The notes under the pieces are model-generated. The model was given only the letters and a program-made list of their open reading frames with translations, was not told where the DNA came from and searched no databases. Of a stretch of DNA of 64,000 nucleotides, positions 18,501 through 26,252 are shown piece after piece. Position numbers and translations under genes: made by a program. Source of the stretch: Bacillus sp. FSL K6-3431. GTDB lineage: Bacteria > Bacillota > Bacilli > Bacillales > Bacillaceae_C. Numbering within the stretch: position 1 is the first letter of the stretch; each line of letters begins with the position of its first letter. Location of the stretch: assembly GCF_038002605.1 (NCBI RefSeq), contig NZ_JBBOCT010000001.1, forward strand, positions 3,100,001 through 3,164,000. Direction: 5' to 3'.

Positions 18501-21390
18501 TATCTTCATTTTGCTTTGCTTCTTTACCTGTATATTTTCCACCGTTATCCCCAACAGAAACAGTTGTCTTTAAATCTGTTAGATGGGTTTCTCCATCTTT
18601 TAACGTTGCTGTATTGTTATAAGATTTAGTAATCAATTGATCTTTAAGATCTGTTTTATAAACAATGACATAGGGTTCGCTTATTTTTCCAAGTGTTACT
18701 TTAAATCCTGGTTCATTAGTTGGTCCTACAATTGAGTCCACCTCATAATCGTCGTCAATCTTTAATGCTTCGTCTTCCTTTTTCCAATTACCATTTGAAT
18801 CTATCGTCATTTTATATACTTCGATTGAGCTTAAATCGAAGTTTTGCTTGCCTAAGATGATATCTTCAACAATCGCATTTCCAATTTCTTTGGAAGTATA
18901 GTTTACACCAATCTCCCAAGTGATTTCTTTTGTAACAGCGTTGTATGAACCGCCTTTGGAACCATTGTGTTGTGTGTAATTATTTGGTGTAAATGTAGCT
19001 TCTTTTTCCATTTCTTTTAATTCAGTTCCATTTTCCGGAATCCATGTAAGTTTGGCACCATTTGTAAAAGATGTCTTGCCATCTTCTATTTCATTAAAAT
19101 CAAATGATGTCGTGTATTCGATGTAAATCCTTTTAGTAACTGGTTCTAATTTATTTGTAAAATCAAACTTAATCTCACCAGTAGTCTCGTCATAACTATA
19201 AACATATTTATCTTCTGGTAGGGAGTCCCCACCATGTGTGATCGTATAACTATCAAGTGTCAATCCTTTTGGTAATGTATCCGTTAAAACAACATTTTTC
19301 ATGACTTTATTATCGCCATTAATTGAAATGCCCCATTTAGTTGTTTTAGCGCCATAATCAGTTTGGTCGTTATAATGATATTTATGGAAAGCTTCTTGCC
19401 CTATCCATTTACCAGATTCTTTGCTATGCTCATTACCGTCTGTAACTTCGTTTGTAAAATCTGTATCCTTAATGATTCGATCTATAACCTTAGTTTGATA
19501 CGTTATTTTATATGCTTTATTTATACCTCCATTAAACTGAAGCTTAAATCCATTTGTTTCATCTGTGACTTTGAAGTCAGTAAAATTAGTACCCTCACCA
19601 ACTTCTTGACCTGTGTTAGGATCAATCTCTATTTCTTTAATTTTAACACTGCCATCAACGAACTCATGACCTTCACCAAATGTATCAATTAAATAAGCAC
19701 CATTCTTTGCGATTGCTTTTTCATTATAATTATATTTTACTTCCCACGTAATCATTTGTGTCTCTGGGTTATACTCACCGGAGCTTTTCTCTAAAGGCTC
19801 TCCTCGACTGAATGAAACTTCAGCTTTTGCAGGTAGATCTACGATGTTATCTCCTGTAAGCGTTGCTGTGTTTTCATATCCCGTGCCATCTTCATCCGTA
19901 ATCTTCGTTTCAAAAACGACACGATAAGCAGAATCAAGAGTGCCGAAATTCAACGGGAACGCTGTACCAAAGGAATGATCTGTTAACTCATTTCCAGCTA
20001 CAACAGTACCATCTAGCTGCACATCGAGTGGATAGATTTTAATCGAACCAGCGACAAACTCTTGATTGTCTCCAAGTGGATCAAGAAGTTGCGCATTTTC
20101 AATACTTGTTAAATTCTTATTAAAGTCAACTTCCCACGTAATTGTTTCCGCGTTGTACTTTTTATTCGGCGTGCCTCTTTTATCAATTGGGGATCCAACT
20201 TTCGGTTCAAAACTTACATCAAAATCAATTGTTAGACCTTCATCAATTGGAAATTTAATCGTTTGATTTGTACTACCACCTAAGTCTTCCTTGATTTCCG
20301 TCCAAAAACTCAAATACCCTTGAACATCAGAATTATTCTCAATTTCCTCATTGAAGGTCATTGTAACAGTTCCATCTGGTAATAATTCAAATGACCCAAA
20401 TTTTGTCCCGAGTGAGTTGACAAGATCCCCACCGGCCTTATTATGAACTTTAAATACGTCAGGAAGTTTAAAAGTAAAAGTTGATCCTGCTGTATATCCA
20501 TGATTATCTGGAAGTGCAAATTCATATTTTATTTCAAGATCCAAAGCTGGTTCAACACTTGGAGATGGCATTGGATTAGGGAGATCTCCACCACCTGGTA
20601 GAGTTAGCTCTACATTCGTAAGTATATTCTCCTTAATTTCAACCCCATCTGTGCTTGCTAGGCCGACACTTGACCCAGCTTTCAGATCTTTACTATCTTG
20701 TTCCTGACTTAGTTCTTCACTCTCTATTTCTTCTGTTTTCTCGCCTTCTTCTACTACTGTATCCTGTTCAACATCTTCTGTTTCCTCAGTGTTTTCCACT
20801 ACTGTCTCTTCTTCAACATCCCCTGACTCCTCAGGTTCTTCTACTGATGTTCCTTCTTCAGCTTCTACTTCAAAAATAACATCGATAACTCGTGCTGCTC
20901 CATTATTGGTAAATGTAAGAGCTGCTGTTTTACTATCCTTAATTACTTCCTTATCGAAAGTAACTGGAATAATTAAGGATCCGTTTGCATCCACAAGGCT
21001 TTCTGTTTCTTCATTTACAATCGCTGTAACAATGCCATCCCCAGCAACTTCGTATGACCCTATTTCTAAGTCATTCAGTGCTGTTAATACACCACTTTCC
21101 TCCTTAGAAACTTTCAATTCCGATGGAAGTTTAAAAGAGTGTATATCTCCTTCTCCCACATTTTCAGCTGTAAGTGCCCAGTCTAACTTTATATGTATGA
21201 TTGATTCTGGACTAATCTGCTTTGCAAAATCGATTAGTTTACTTGCTTCATCCGTTAAGGACACATTAGTAAAAATGCTTTTTTCTGGATTGCTTACTGC
21301 CTGTACTTGTGCTGGTAGTCCAATACTAGTAAAAATAGTATTGGATATTAGTACAAAAATAAAGGCAATGATACTGATCTTTTTCCCCAT
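12511..21390 (-). CDS. Giant LPXTG-anchored adhesin with 18 CnaB repeats
   Basis: A 2959-residue surface protein. A Sec signal (MGKKISIIAFIFVLISNTIF, up to about residue 32) precedes an adhesin-fold Ig-like domain (~35-185), a Glu-rich linker (~185-245), and a long series of SdrG/collagen-binding-type domains (~250-1090; recurring ITWEV and YNAETITWEVDF motifs). Two SpaA-type prealbumin-like domains (~1104-1300) are followed by 18 CnaB repeats (~1303-2882), a TEP-rich wall spacer and LPQTG (~2925) with a membrane segment and RRKKNVE tail. Each CnaB repeat keeps the Lys (KTWKD), Glu (VKE or IEE) and Asn (NITN or NLTN) expected for intramolecular isopeptide bonds. The start at 21390 replaces a longer frame to 21426, because AAGGAGG lies 9 bases upstream of it. 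A terminator separates it from the regulators, so it has its own promoter. Confidence 0.93.
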   Translation of the reverse strand: MGKKISIIAFIFVLISNTIFTSIGLPAQVQAVSNPEKSIFTNVSLTDEASKLIDFAKQISPESIIHIKLDWALTAENVGEGDIHSFKLPSELKVSKEESGVLTALNDLEIGSYEVAGDGIVTAIVNEETESLVDANGSLIIPVTFDKEVIKDSKTAALTFTNNGAARVIDVIFEVEAEEGTSVEEPEESGDVEEETVVENTEETEDVEQDTVVEEGEKTEEIESEELSQEQDSKDLKAGSSVGLASTDGVEIKENILTNVELTLPGGGDLPNPMPSPSVEPALDLEIKYEFALPDNHGYTAGSTFTFKLPDVFKVHNKAGGDLVNSLGTKFGSFELLPDGTVTMTFNEEIENNSDVQGYLSFWTEIKEDLGGSTNQTIKFPIDEGLTIDFDVSFEPKVGSPIDKRGTPNKKYNAETITWEVDFNKNLTSIENAQLLDPLGDNQEFVAGSIKIYPLDVQLDGTVVAGNELTDHSFGTAFPLNFGTLDSAYRVVFETKITDEDGTGYENTATLTGDNIVDLPAKAEVSFSRGEPLEKSSGEYNPETQMITWEVKYNYNEKAIAKNGAYLIDTFGEGHEFVDGSVKIKEIEIDPNTGQEVGEGTNFTDFKVTDETNGFKLQFNGGINKAYKITYQTKVIDRIIKDTDFTNEVTDGNEHSKESGKWIGQEAFHKYHYNDQTDYGAKTTKWGISINGDNKVMKNVVLTDTLPKGLTLDSYTITHGGDSLPEDKYVYSYDETTGEIKFDFTNKLEPVTKRIYIEYTTSFDFNEIEDGKTSFTNGAKLTWIPENGTELKEMEKEATFTPNNYTQHNGSKGGSYNAVTKEITWEIGVNYTSKEIGNAIVEDIILGKQNFDLSSIEVYKMTIDSNGNWKKEDEALKIDDDYEVDSIVGPTNEPGFKVTLGKISEPYVIVYKTDLKDQLITKSYNNTATLKDGETHLTDLKTTVSVGDNGGKYTGKEAKQNEDNPRVLNWKVFINPTQSTISNVVVTDKPSSNQLILLESFELYGTTVETNGSIVKNAEDKLVEGKDYTLEFKEDEDGNEYFELAFENDIDRPYILEYDTFIMAGNNQFVNNNASLTGEQITNEETGTEHKHQVKLTGAGGGIDGRVGQLQVTKVDAADSDVTLAGAEFTLFDSSGKIAVKTLTTEADGTVTFKNLIFGDYILKETRAPDGYVGGIADEKKITIDKELTEGSKDGNSVIIENKKIIHAVELEKINSENPDKKLEGVEFKLQQKVDDNWVNIETLSTNDKGIIYKDELKPGDYQFVETKSRLGYELDKTPIPFTIKEKQTEKITVTKKNTKTKMIIEGKKEWKDEDSSERPQSIVVELLQNGKKIKEVEVTAANEWTYSFVALDEYDDESKEYIYTVKEKEVEGYDSSVDGFNITNVRAGITSVAGTKTWKDDNAKNRPEMIEVNLLKNGVVAATQEVTEADNWSYSFQDLAKYDEDGVAYEYTVKEQGVPGYKSEVDGFNITNIKSEQISVIVTKGWKDDNATDRPDSIQVNLLRNGDPFKEAKVTAENEWTYKFTDLEAYDDEGVTYEYTIEEVEVAGYETKIDGFDITNLRVGKTSVEGTKKWKDENATDRPEMIKVDLLQNGKVVDTREVTKETEWKYLFTDWQKYDDEGVAYNYAVKEHAVDGYNSTVDDFDITNVRTGTTSVEGTKKWKDENATDRPEKIKVDLLQNGKVVDTRDVTAETDWKYVFADLQKYDEEGLAYNYEVKEHVVEGYESTVKGFNITNVRVGTTSVEGSKTWKDDNAKDRPEMIKIDLLQNGSIVDTEEVTAEMEWKYLFTDLQKYDVEGVAYNYAVKEQAIDGYNSTVNGFNITNVRVGTTTVEGTKTWKDDNATDRPEMIKVNLLKNGVVDRTVEVKEDNWSYSFTDLYKYDENGVAYEYTVKEQGVPGYKSKVDGFDITNIKSDQISLIVTKGWKDDNATNRPDSIQVNLLRNGESFKEAKVIAENDWKHEFTDLEAYDENGVVYKYTVEEEKVVGYETKVNDFNITNVRVGTTSVEGTKTWKDGNAIDRPEVIKVILLQNGIIAATKEVTKEDKWSYSFKDLAEYDEDGVAYKYTIEEEKVSGYDTKIEGFNLINVRVGTTSVEGTKTWKDDNSNDRPEMIKVDLLRNGEIVDTKDVKAKADWKYFFSDLPKYDDEGVPYNYEVKEQAVEGYETTVEGFNITNVRIGTTLVEGVKTWKDGSASDRPEMIKVNLLQNGVIVATNNVTKEDKWSYSFKDLFKYDEDGVAYKYTIEEEKVSGYDTKVEGFNLTNVRVGTTSVEGTKTWKDDNAGDRPEIIKVKLLQNGVVETTKKVTKEDKWSYSFKNLAKYDDDGVVYKYTIEEEKVSGYDTKVDGFNLTNVRVGTTLVEGTKAWKDDDASDRPEIIKVNLLQNGVVAGTKEATSAGKWSYIFKDLAKYDEDGIAYKYTVKEQGVPGYKSEVNGFNITNTKSAKISVIVTKGWKDDNAKDRPTSIDVQLLRNGETFKDVEVKAENDWIYEFKDLEAYDSDGVAYKYTVEEDKVEGYITKIEGFDLTNVRVDKTSVEGKKTWKDNNSKDRPEMIKVDLLRDGEVVDTKEVYAKADWRYVFSDLPKYDGEGVAYNYEVKEQAIEGYAATVEGFNITNVRVGTTSVEGTKTWKDDNANDRPEMIKVDLLRDGEGVNTKEVNAKADWEYFFSDLPKYDDEGVAYNYEVKEQAIEGYAATVEGFNITNVRVGTTSIEGTKTWKDGSASDRPEMIKVNLLQNGDIVATQEITKEDKWSYSFGDLSKYDEAGIAYKYTIEEEKVSGYETKVDGFNLTNVRVGITSVEGTKTWKDDNSNYRPEMIKVDLLQNDNVIKTVEVTAKTDWTYSFEDLAEFDENGVAYSYTVREQPVAGYTSIIEGYNITNILDPAKPTEPTEPTEPTEPSEEVVKPGGEVKPDKGNKQDNSGDKLPQTGEEQFMYMMIAGFLLLSAGGILIFRRKKNVE
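12743..17482 (-). repeat. 18 tandem CnaB-encoding repeats, about 264 bp each
   Basis: A 4.7-kb tandem array inside the adhesin gene, each unit about 88 codons long. Each unit starts with a VEGTKTWKDDNA-type segment and ends with NITNVRVG. Three repeats (the 3rd, 8th and 14th) are of a divergent type starting QISVIVTKGWKDD, and each follows a repeat ending VPGYKSEVDGFNITNIKS-like. This shows a higher-order structure of five- to six-repeat blocks. Confidence 0.93.
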
Positions 21391-21522
21391 TAATATTTTC
21401 CTCCTTTTTAGCTTTGACTCTTTCAACGTGTTAAGTAATAATGTAGTTTCCTATCTATGAAATAGCCCTGATAAGTTGATTTGTTTGATGTAAATCATCT
21501 TATATACAATAGCAAAATAGCT

Positions 21523-21540
21523 CTGAACAAAATCTGAACA
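21523..21540 (-). promoter_or_regulatory. Candidate SARP operator upstream of the adhesin gene
   Basis: Read on the minus strand, TGTTCAG-ATTT-TGTTCAG: two identical heptamers with an 11-bp period, about 130 bases upstream of the adhesin start. SARP-type regulators bind heptamer direct repeats with this period. A near-identical element occurs at 26717-26734. A TATATA-like -10 follows about 16 bases downstream. Confidence 0.55.
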
Positions 21541-21621
21541 TCTGCATTGATTAAACAATAATCATTTGTATAGAGACTTAGTGGGATAAATAAGACAAAT
21601 TTTGTATGCAATCTTAGAAAA

Positions 21622-21675
21622 TTGAAAAAAGACTACTAGACACCTCATTTAATAGGCGTCTAATAGTCTTTTTTA
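21622..21675 (-). terminator. Terminator of the kinase/response regulator operon
   Basis: A 16-bp stem (21630-21645 with 21654-21669) followed on the minus strand by a six-T run. Two mispairs on the plus strand become G-U pairs in the minus-strand RNA, which supports use on that strand. It lies just after the response regulator stop. Confidence 0.88.
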
Positions 21676-21682
21676 GAAGGTT

Positions 21683-22798
21683 TTATTCATTTAAGTATCT
21701 ATGATAAAGTTCTGTCATTTCTCTAGGTACATCAAGCCCTAAATCATCTAACCATTGCTTCTTGAATACATGAAAAAGAGCGATCATTTTTTGGACACTT
21801 TTTGTCTTTCCATAATGATCCATAAGTAAGTAAATATACTTTTCTTCATAAGATTCCATCTCAATCATTTTTTCTAAACAGATTTCAACAAAATAGGATT
21901 GTTCTATATCATCTTTGGCACTTAATACATAATCCTCCAAGTACTTCGAAAATGATCTTTTAATATTTTGTTGTTCATGTAAAGCCCAACTGTAACCCTC
22001 GGCTTCCAAAAAGTCACCTACATATAAATGAAGAATCTTTTCGATATTTGTCCCTGTTTTTTCGGAAAGCTTCATTATGTTTTCCAATTCTAATAGATCG
22101 CTCTCCACAGTGATATTCAAAACATATTGTTCATTCATGAAGGAAATAGGATTCAAAATACCAATTTCTTTCAGGATCTTTCGCAATTGATAAACCGTTG
22201 TATGAATTAATGTATTTGAATTACCTGCAGGCACGTCTGACCATAATTCTTCCATTAATCGATGTTTATGAACGCCCTCTTCTTTAGAGTGCCATAGATA
22301 AACGAATAATTCTTTTACTTTCTTTGTGCGCCATTTTACTATATTCTTTTCAGTATCATATAACTGAAAGCCTCCCATTGTCTTAGCGAATAAACATTTT
22401 TCTTTAGCGACTTCCAACACTTTATTTTTTTGATATAGCTGAACTTTTTCTTGCAGCTTTGCAATTGACTTTTCTAACCTTTCCATCCTTACTGGTTTCA
22501 ACAAATAATCAATCGCGTTTACTTCAAATGCTTCTAGTGCAAATTGTGGATGTGCAGTAACAAAGATAACTTCCAAATCATTAAATTTCGTCATCAATCT
22601 CTCTGCAAATTCAAGCCCATGGATTGATCCCATCTCCATATCTAGAAATACAACATCGATATTAAGTCTTTCTATTTCTTCAAACGCCCTATATGGATCA
22701 GTATACTTATCAATTATTTCCACATCTTTTATTTTCTTTAATTGTATTTCCAGTACTTCTAATGCCAATTGCTCGTCATCAATTAATATAACCCTCAT
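21683..22798 (-). CDS. SARP-type response regulator (REC, winged helix, BTAD)
   Basis: A 371-residue DNA-binding response regulator. Residues 1-120 form a receiver domain: acidic pair ILIDDEQ, phosphoacceptor Asp in VVFLDMEMG (~53), Thr in VIFVTAH and Lys in YLLKPV. Residues ~140-235 form an OmpR-like winged helix (WRTKKVKELFVYLWHSKEEG, LIHTTVYQLRKILKE), followed by a bacterial transcriptional activator (BTAD) helical domain to the C-terminus. This order is that of SARP-like response regulators. GGAGGTGA lies 6 bases before the ATG, and the gene overlaps the end of the kinase gene by 20 bases, so the two are translationally coupled. The likely target is the adhesin promoter (inference from the shared operator). 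Confidence 0.9.
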   Translation of the reverse strand: MRVILIDDEQLALEVLEIQLKKIKDVEIIDKYTDPYRAFEEIERLNIDVVFLDMEMGSIHGLEFAERLMTKFNDLEVIFVTAHPQFALEAFEVNAIDYLLKPVRMERLEKSIAKLQEKVQLYQKNKVLEVAKEKCLFAKTMGGFQLYDTEKNIVKWRTKKVKELFVYLWHSKEEGVHKHRLMEELWSDVPAGNSNTLIHTTVYQLRKILKEIGILNPISFMNEQYVLNITVESDLLELENIMKLSEKTGTNIEKILHLYVGDFLEAEGYSWALHEQQNIKRSFSKYLEDYVLSAKDDIEQSYFVEICLEKMIEMESYEEKYIYLLMDHYGKTKSVQKMIALFHVFKKQWLDDLGLDVPREMTELYHRYLNE

Positions 22799-25700
22799 TA
22801 TGTTTCACCTCCGGCAAGATGATCGTTACTTTCGTCCCTTTCCCTTCATCACTCTCTAATGAAAACTTTGCTTTTTTCATTAATTTTAATTTTTTAAAGG
22901 TATTCGTAAAACCAATTCCGTCGTTTTTCTCATTAAGCAGCTCCACTTTTTTATCTTTCGGTATACCAATACCATCATCTTTAACCACAATTTTAACGCC
23001 TACGGTATCCTTTTGAATGGATATCCATAAGGATCCACCTGACCTTCTCTTTGCAATCCCATGTTGAACAGCATTCTCTACAAGTGGCTGAATCGTCATT
23101 GACGGTAGCATTGCATATGCACTTTCATCAATATCGTAATAAACCGTTAGCCTGTCCCGATACCGCATTTGTTCAATTGATAAATAGGACTTCACTAATT
23201 CCATTTCTTTCTTTATTGAAATAAGAGAATTATGATTATAGAAATCCAATTTGGCCCTAAAATAGATAGAAAGATGCTCTAATGCTTCACGTGCTTTATC
23301 TACATCTCCATAACTTAATCCAATAATTGTATTAAGTGTATTGTATAAAAAATGTGGAGTAATTTGCGCATAGAAATAGCTCAATTCATCATGAACAGCA
23401 TCTTGTGCAGACTTTTTGATGGCTAATAAGGACTCTACCCTTGTTTTTAATTGTTCCGTTTGGATAGGCTTGTGTAAAAAGTCATTCGCTCCTACGTCAA
23501 AATATAGCGATAAGTCTGTTAATTTCCCTGCCGCAGTTAAGATAATAATCGGTAATTCAACTGAGTGATAATCTTTTCGCACAATTTTACATACCTCGTA
23601 ACCCGATATTTTAGACATCGCCAAATCTATAATCATCATATCTATCGTTTCATTGTTTAAAACTTTTATCGCTTCTTCTCCATTATCCACTGCGATGACT
23701 GTGTAATTTAGGGAAGTAACTAAATCCATCTGTTCTTTTAGGCTCACATGTTCATCATTAACAACTAAAATAGTATATTTATAGTCCCCTACAACCTTCA
23801 TAGGTAAATTCATATTAAGGATATCACCAAAAAAAATGTTTTCTTTTTCTTCTACTAGTACGTCGTGCATCTGACTCTCATTCGCTAATGGTATTGCAAG
23901 AGTAAAACAAGAACCTTTTCCAAACTCAGAGGTTACCCAAATCCTACCACCTAATGCTTCAACTAATTGTTTAGCAATTGAAAGACCTAATCCAAGACCT
24001 TTTGACTCTCCTTTAAAATTGCCCTCCACCTGATAAAATGATGTGAAAATGAGAGCTAAATGCTCTTCGTCCATACCAACTCCAGTATCAGAAATGGAAA
24101 TATGCAATTCTTCATCATCAACTTCCGCCGAGATAATAATTTCACCTTGTTTTGTGAATTTAATCGCATTATACATTAAATTGAATACGATTTGTTTCAG
24201 CTGTTGCTCATCAACATAGACAAGTGGCAGGTCGTTTGAGACTGTGTTGATCACCTTCACAGCTTCTGATGGTGGTATTAAATAATTCACTTCCGCCAAA
24301 ACCTCTTCAATTACTTTTATATTTAAAATTTTTGGATAAATATTCATTTGTCCTTGCTTAATTTTTGAGGCATGCAGCAAATCTTCGGCAATAGTGACTA
24401 AACGTTTCCCTAGATTATGAATAAAGACAACATTTTCTTGTTGCTTTAATCGTAACGGACCGTTATTTCCTTCCATTAACGACTTAGAAAGATTTAAAAT
24501 ACCATGTAAAGGCGTCCGAAGTTCATGAGCTGTTTTTAATAAAAACTCATCTTTCAGGTGGTCATATGTAAGTAAATCTTTTGAGAGCTGATCTACTTGT
24601 TTATATGCGAATTGAAATCGGTAGCCCATTAATAAAGAAAGGTTCATTATCATCACTAAAAACAAAAATACAGGCATTTTTCCAAATGCAATTTCAAATA
24701 GAAAATCAAGACCTAATAGTAATCCGTAGCAACAAAATGTTGTAACGATAATTAATATATATTCAGACCCTTCTGTTCTATTAATAAATGCTTTTATTAA
24801 TAGAATGAGGACATAGATTAACACGACACTTAATATTAAAACGATCATCGTTAGCTTGAATGACATTGATACATCACTAAGTAAAGTTTCACTCATATTA
24901 GGAATTCCATATAACGACACTTGTATCGCTAATAAGCTACTTAATAGGCGAATAACCTTTTTATTTGCATATGCTTCAAACAGTTTATATATAAACATTA
25001 AAAAGAAAAATACGGAAGAATGAATAAGGAACATTTGTAGGTCCGTCATAGCTATTATTCCGATGTTCGGGAAAACCAAACTGAATATCCGTTCATTCAA
25101 AGTCGATAAATATACCGACTGAAGTAAACAGAATAAACTAAAATACAATTGGTATACATCACTTTTTCGCTGAAAAAAGGTCAGAAAATAATAAATTCCA
25201 AACAGTAAATAACCAGAAATGAGCAAGGTATCTAACGCTCTATTCCAATCTCTTTGCCACATGATTTGATCAAATGTTCCAAATTCAAGTGAATGAATAA
25301 TTCCACCAGTAGGATAGTAATAATTCGCAACGTGAACGACTATTTCAATTTCACTCTCAGCACTCCCGCCCATCCCGATATACTTTTCATCACTAGAGCG
25401 AAAATCCGTCAAATTTTTCGAAGGCACCCCACTTGCTCCGACCTCTTCACTATTTATAAATAAACGACTTGCATGGCGAATTGTATTTTTTTCGATTCCA
25501 TATGTATCTTGTTGTGGTACTTGGATTACTAAACGGTACGTCCCGATCCCATAAACAGTATCATCATCTGAAAGATAACTGTCCCATGAGCCAGGGACGT
25601 CAACAACTTTTCGTTTCTGACTATATTTAGTAAACACATTTTTATTTTTCTGTGGGAAAATCAACTCACCAGAGTAGAATTCCCACTCCCCATTTAATTT

Positions 25701-25859
25701 TAAAATACCCTTTTTTTCGAAATCCCAAGCATACAGATCTAATTTTCCTTTTTCCGCATTTGGTGCACCCTTTTCCGATCCAACCATCAAATGGAATGAA
25801 CTAAAAAGAGTAATTAAAAAAATTCCTATTGATAGAATGATTGCAATAATTCTTCTCAT
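22779..25859 (-). CDS. Hybrid histidine kinase with two kinase modules and 7TM sensor
   Basis: A membrane kinase of 1026 residues. After one N-terminal membrane segment comes an extracellular jelly-roll-like region (~40-190; GTYRLVIQVPQ), then a seven-segment membrane block (~195-405) as in 7TMR-DISM sensors. A HisKA domain follows with His in TAHELRTPLHG (~445) and an HATPase domain (VFNLMYNAIKFTKQG, DTGVGMDEEH, GLGLGLSIAKQLVEALGG). A receiver domain (~698-815) has its Asp in MMIIDLAMSKISGYE (~745). Finally a second, LytS/YesM-type kinase module: QITPHFLYNTLNTIIGLSY (~833) with QPLVENAVQHG and DDGIGIPKD. Having both kinase types in one chain is unusual. The ATG at 25859 has AAGGGG five to six bases upstream. 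Ligand unknown. Confidence 0.92.
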   Translation of the reverse strand: MRRIIAIILSIGIFLITLFSSFHLMVGSEKGAPNAEKGKLDLYAWDFEKKGILKLNGEWEFYSGELIFPQKNKNVFTKYSQKRKVVDVPGSWDSYLSDDDTVYGIGTYRLVIQVPQQDTYGIEKNTIRHASRLFINSEEVGASGVPSKNLTDFRSSDEKYIGMGGSAESEIEIVVHVANYYYPTGGIIHSLEFGTFDQIMWQRDWNRALDTLLISGYLLFGIYYFLTFFQRKSDVYQLYFSLFCLLQSVYLSTLNERIFSLVFPNIGIIAMTDLQMFLIHSSVFFFLMFIYKLFEAYANKKVIRLLSSLLAIQVSLYGIPNMSETLLSDVSMSFKLTMIVLILSVVLIYVLILLIKAFINRTEGSEYILIIVTTFCCYGLLLGLDFLFEIAFGKMPVFLFLVMIMNLSLLMGYRFQFAYKQVDQLSKDLLTYDHLKDEFLLKTAHELRTPLHGILNLSKSLMEGNNGPLRLKQQENVVFIHNLGKRLVTIAEDLLHASKIKQGQMNIYPKILNIKVIEEVLAEVNYLIPPSEAVKVINTVSNDLPLVYVDEQQLKQIVFNLMYNAIKFTKQGEIIISAEVDDEELHISISDTGVGMDEEHLALIFTSFYQVEGNFKGESKGLGLGLSIAKQLVEALGGRIWVTSEFGKGSCFTLAIPLANESQMHDVLVEEKENIFFGDILNMNLPMKVVGDYKYTILVVNDEHVSLKEQMDLVTSLNYTVIAVDNGEEAIKVLNNETIDMMIIDLAMSKISGYEVCKIVRKDYHSVELPIIILTAAGKLTDLSLYFDVGANDFLHKPIQTEQLKTRVESLLAIKKSAQDAVHDELSYFYAQITPHFLYNTLNTIIGLSYGDVDKAREALEHLSIYFRAKLDFYNHNSLISIKKEMELVKSYLSIEQMRYRDRLTVYYDIDESAYAMLPSMTIQPLVENAVQHGIAKRRSGGSLWISIQKDTVGVKIVVKDDGIGIPKDKKVELLNEKNDGIGFTNTFKKLKLMKKAKFSLESDEGKGTKVTIILPEVKHNEGYIN

Positions 25860-25895
25860 AGGCACCCCTTAATACATTTCTTTACTAAAAATATA

Positions 25896-26252
25896 TCATT
25901 TCCAAAGCTTGTAAGTAACTACACTATGAATCGTATGCCTACTAACATTATACTCCAATGCAAGTTGACGTATCGATACCGCCTCTTCATTACTATATCG
26001 GTCTCGAATCTTTTTTACATCTGCTGCTGTTAAATGAGTACGACTCATATTTGTTTTAGGAATTACAGGATGATCTTTTTTTAAGTTATTAATTGTATCT
26101 CCTAATAGCGTTTGTTTGATTTTTGCTCTAGTCTCATCCGTTCGTTTCACACCAGTTTTAGCTTCAGATAACTTGAGCTTATGCTCATCTGAAAGTGTTC
26201 TCCCTTTCATAGCTAGACTTATTTTTTCGTTTTTAGTAGGTTTCTTTTCCAT
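25896..26252 (-). CDS. NUMOD3/HTH DNA-binding protein without a nuclease domain
   Basis: A 118-residue basic protein. The N-terminal half (NEKISLAMKGRTLSDEHKLK, then KTGVKRTDETRAKI) matches the NUMOD3 pattern, a DNA-binding motif found in GIY-YIG and HNH homing endonucleases. The C-terminal half (LTAADVKKIRDRYSNEEAVS, then IRQLALEYNVSRHTIHSVV) is a helix-turn-helix of the resolvase/homeodomain-like type, also seen at the ends of such nucleases. No catalytic motif is present and the frame has its own start and ribosome binding site (AAAGGA), so it looks like a free-standing DNA-binding remnant or a domesticated regulator. It lies 36 bases before the kinase gene on the same strand, so it may be the first gene of the regulatory operon. 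Function unknown. Confidence 0.75.
   Translation of the reverse strand: MEKKPTKNEKISLAMKGRTLSDEHKLKLSEAKTGVKRTDETRAKIKQTLLGDTINNLKKDHPVIPKTNMSRTHLTAADVKKIRDRYSNEEAVSIRQLALEYNVSRHTIHSVVTYKLWK

Noticed and set aside
20655..21460. Overlapping plus-strand open frames of 74 and 223 residues opposite the adhesin N-terminus
   Set aside because: They are antisense to a well-supported gene. The Ser- and Thr-rich composition follows from the complement of the Glu-rich linker and beta-sandwich codons.
21391..21622. Possible c-di-GMP riboswitch in front of the adhesin gene, as reported for some Bacillus surface proteins
   Set aside because: I looked for the conserved GEMM core on the minus strand and did not find it; only the heptamer direct repeat and the ribosome binding site stand out.
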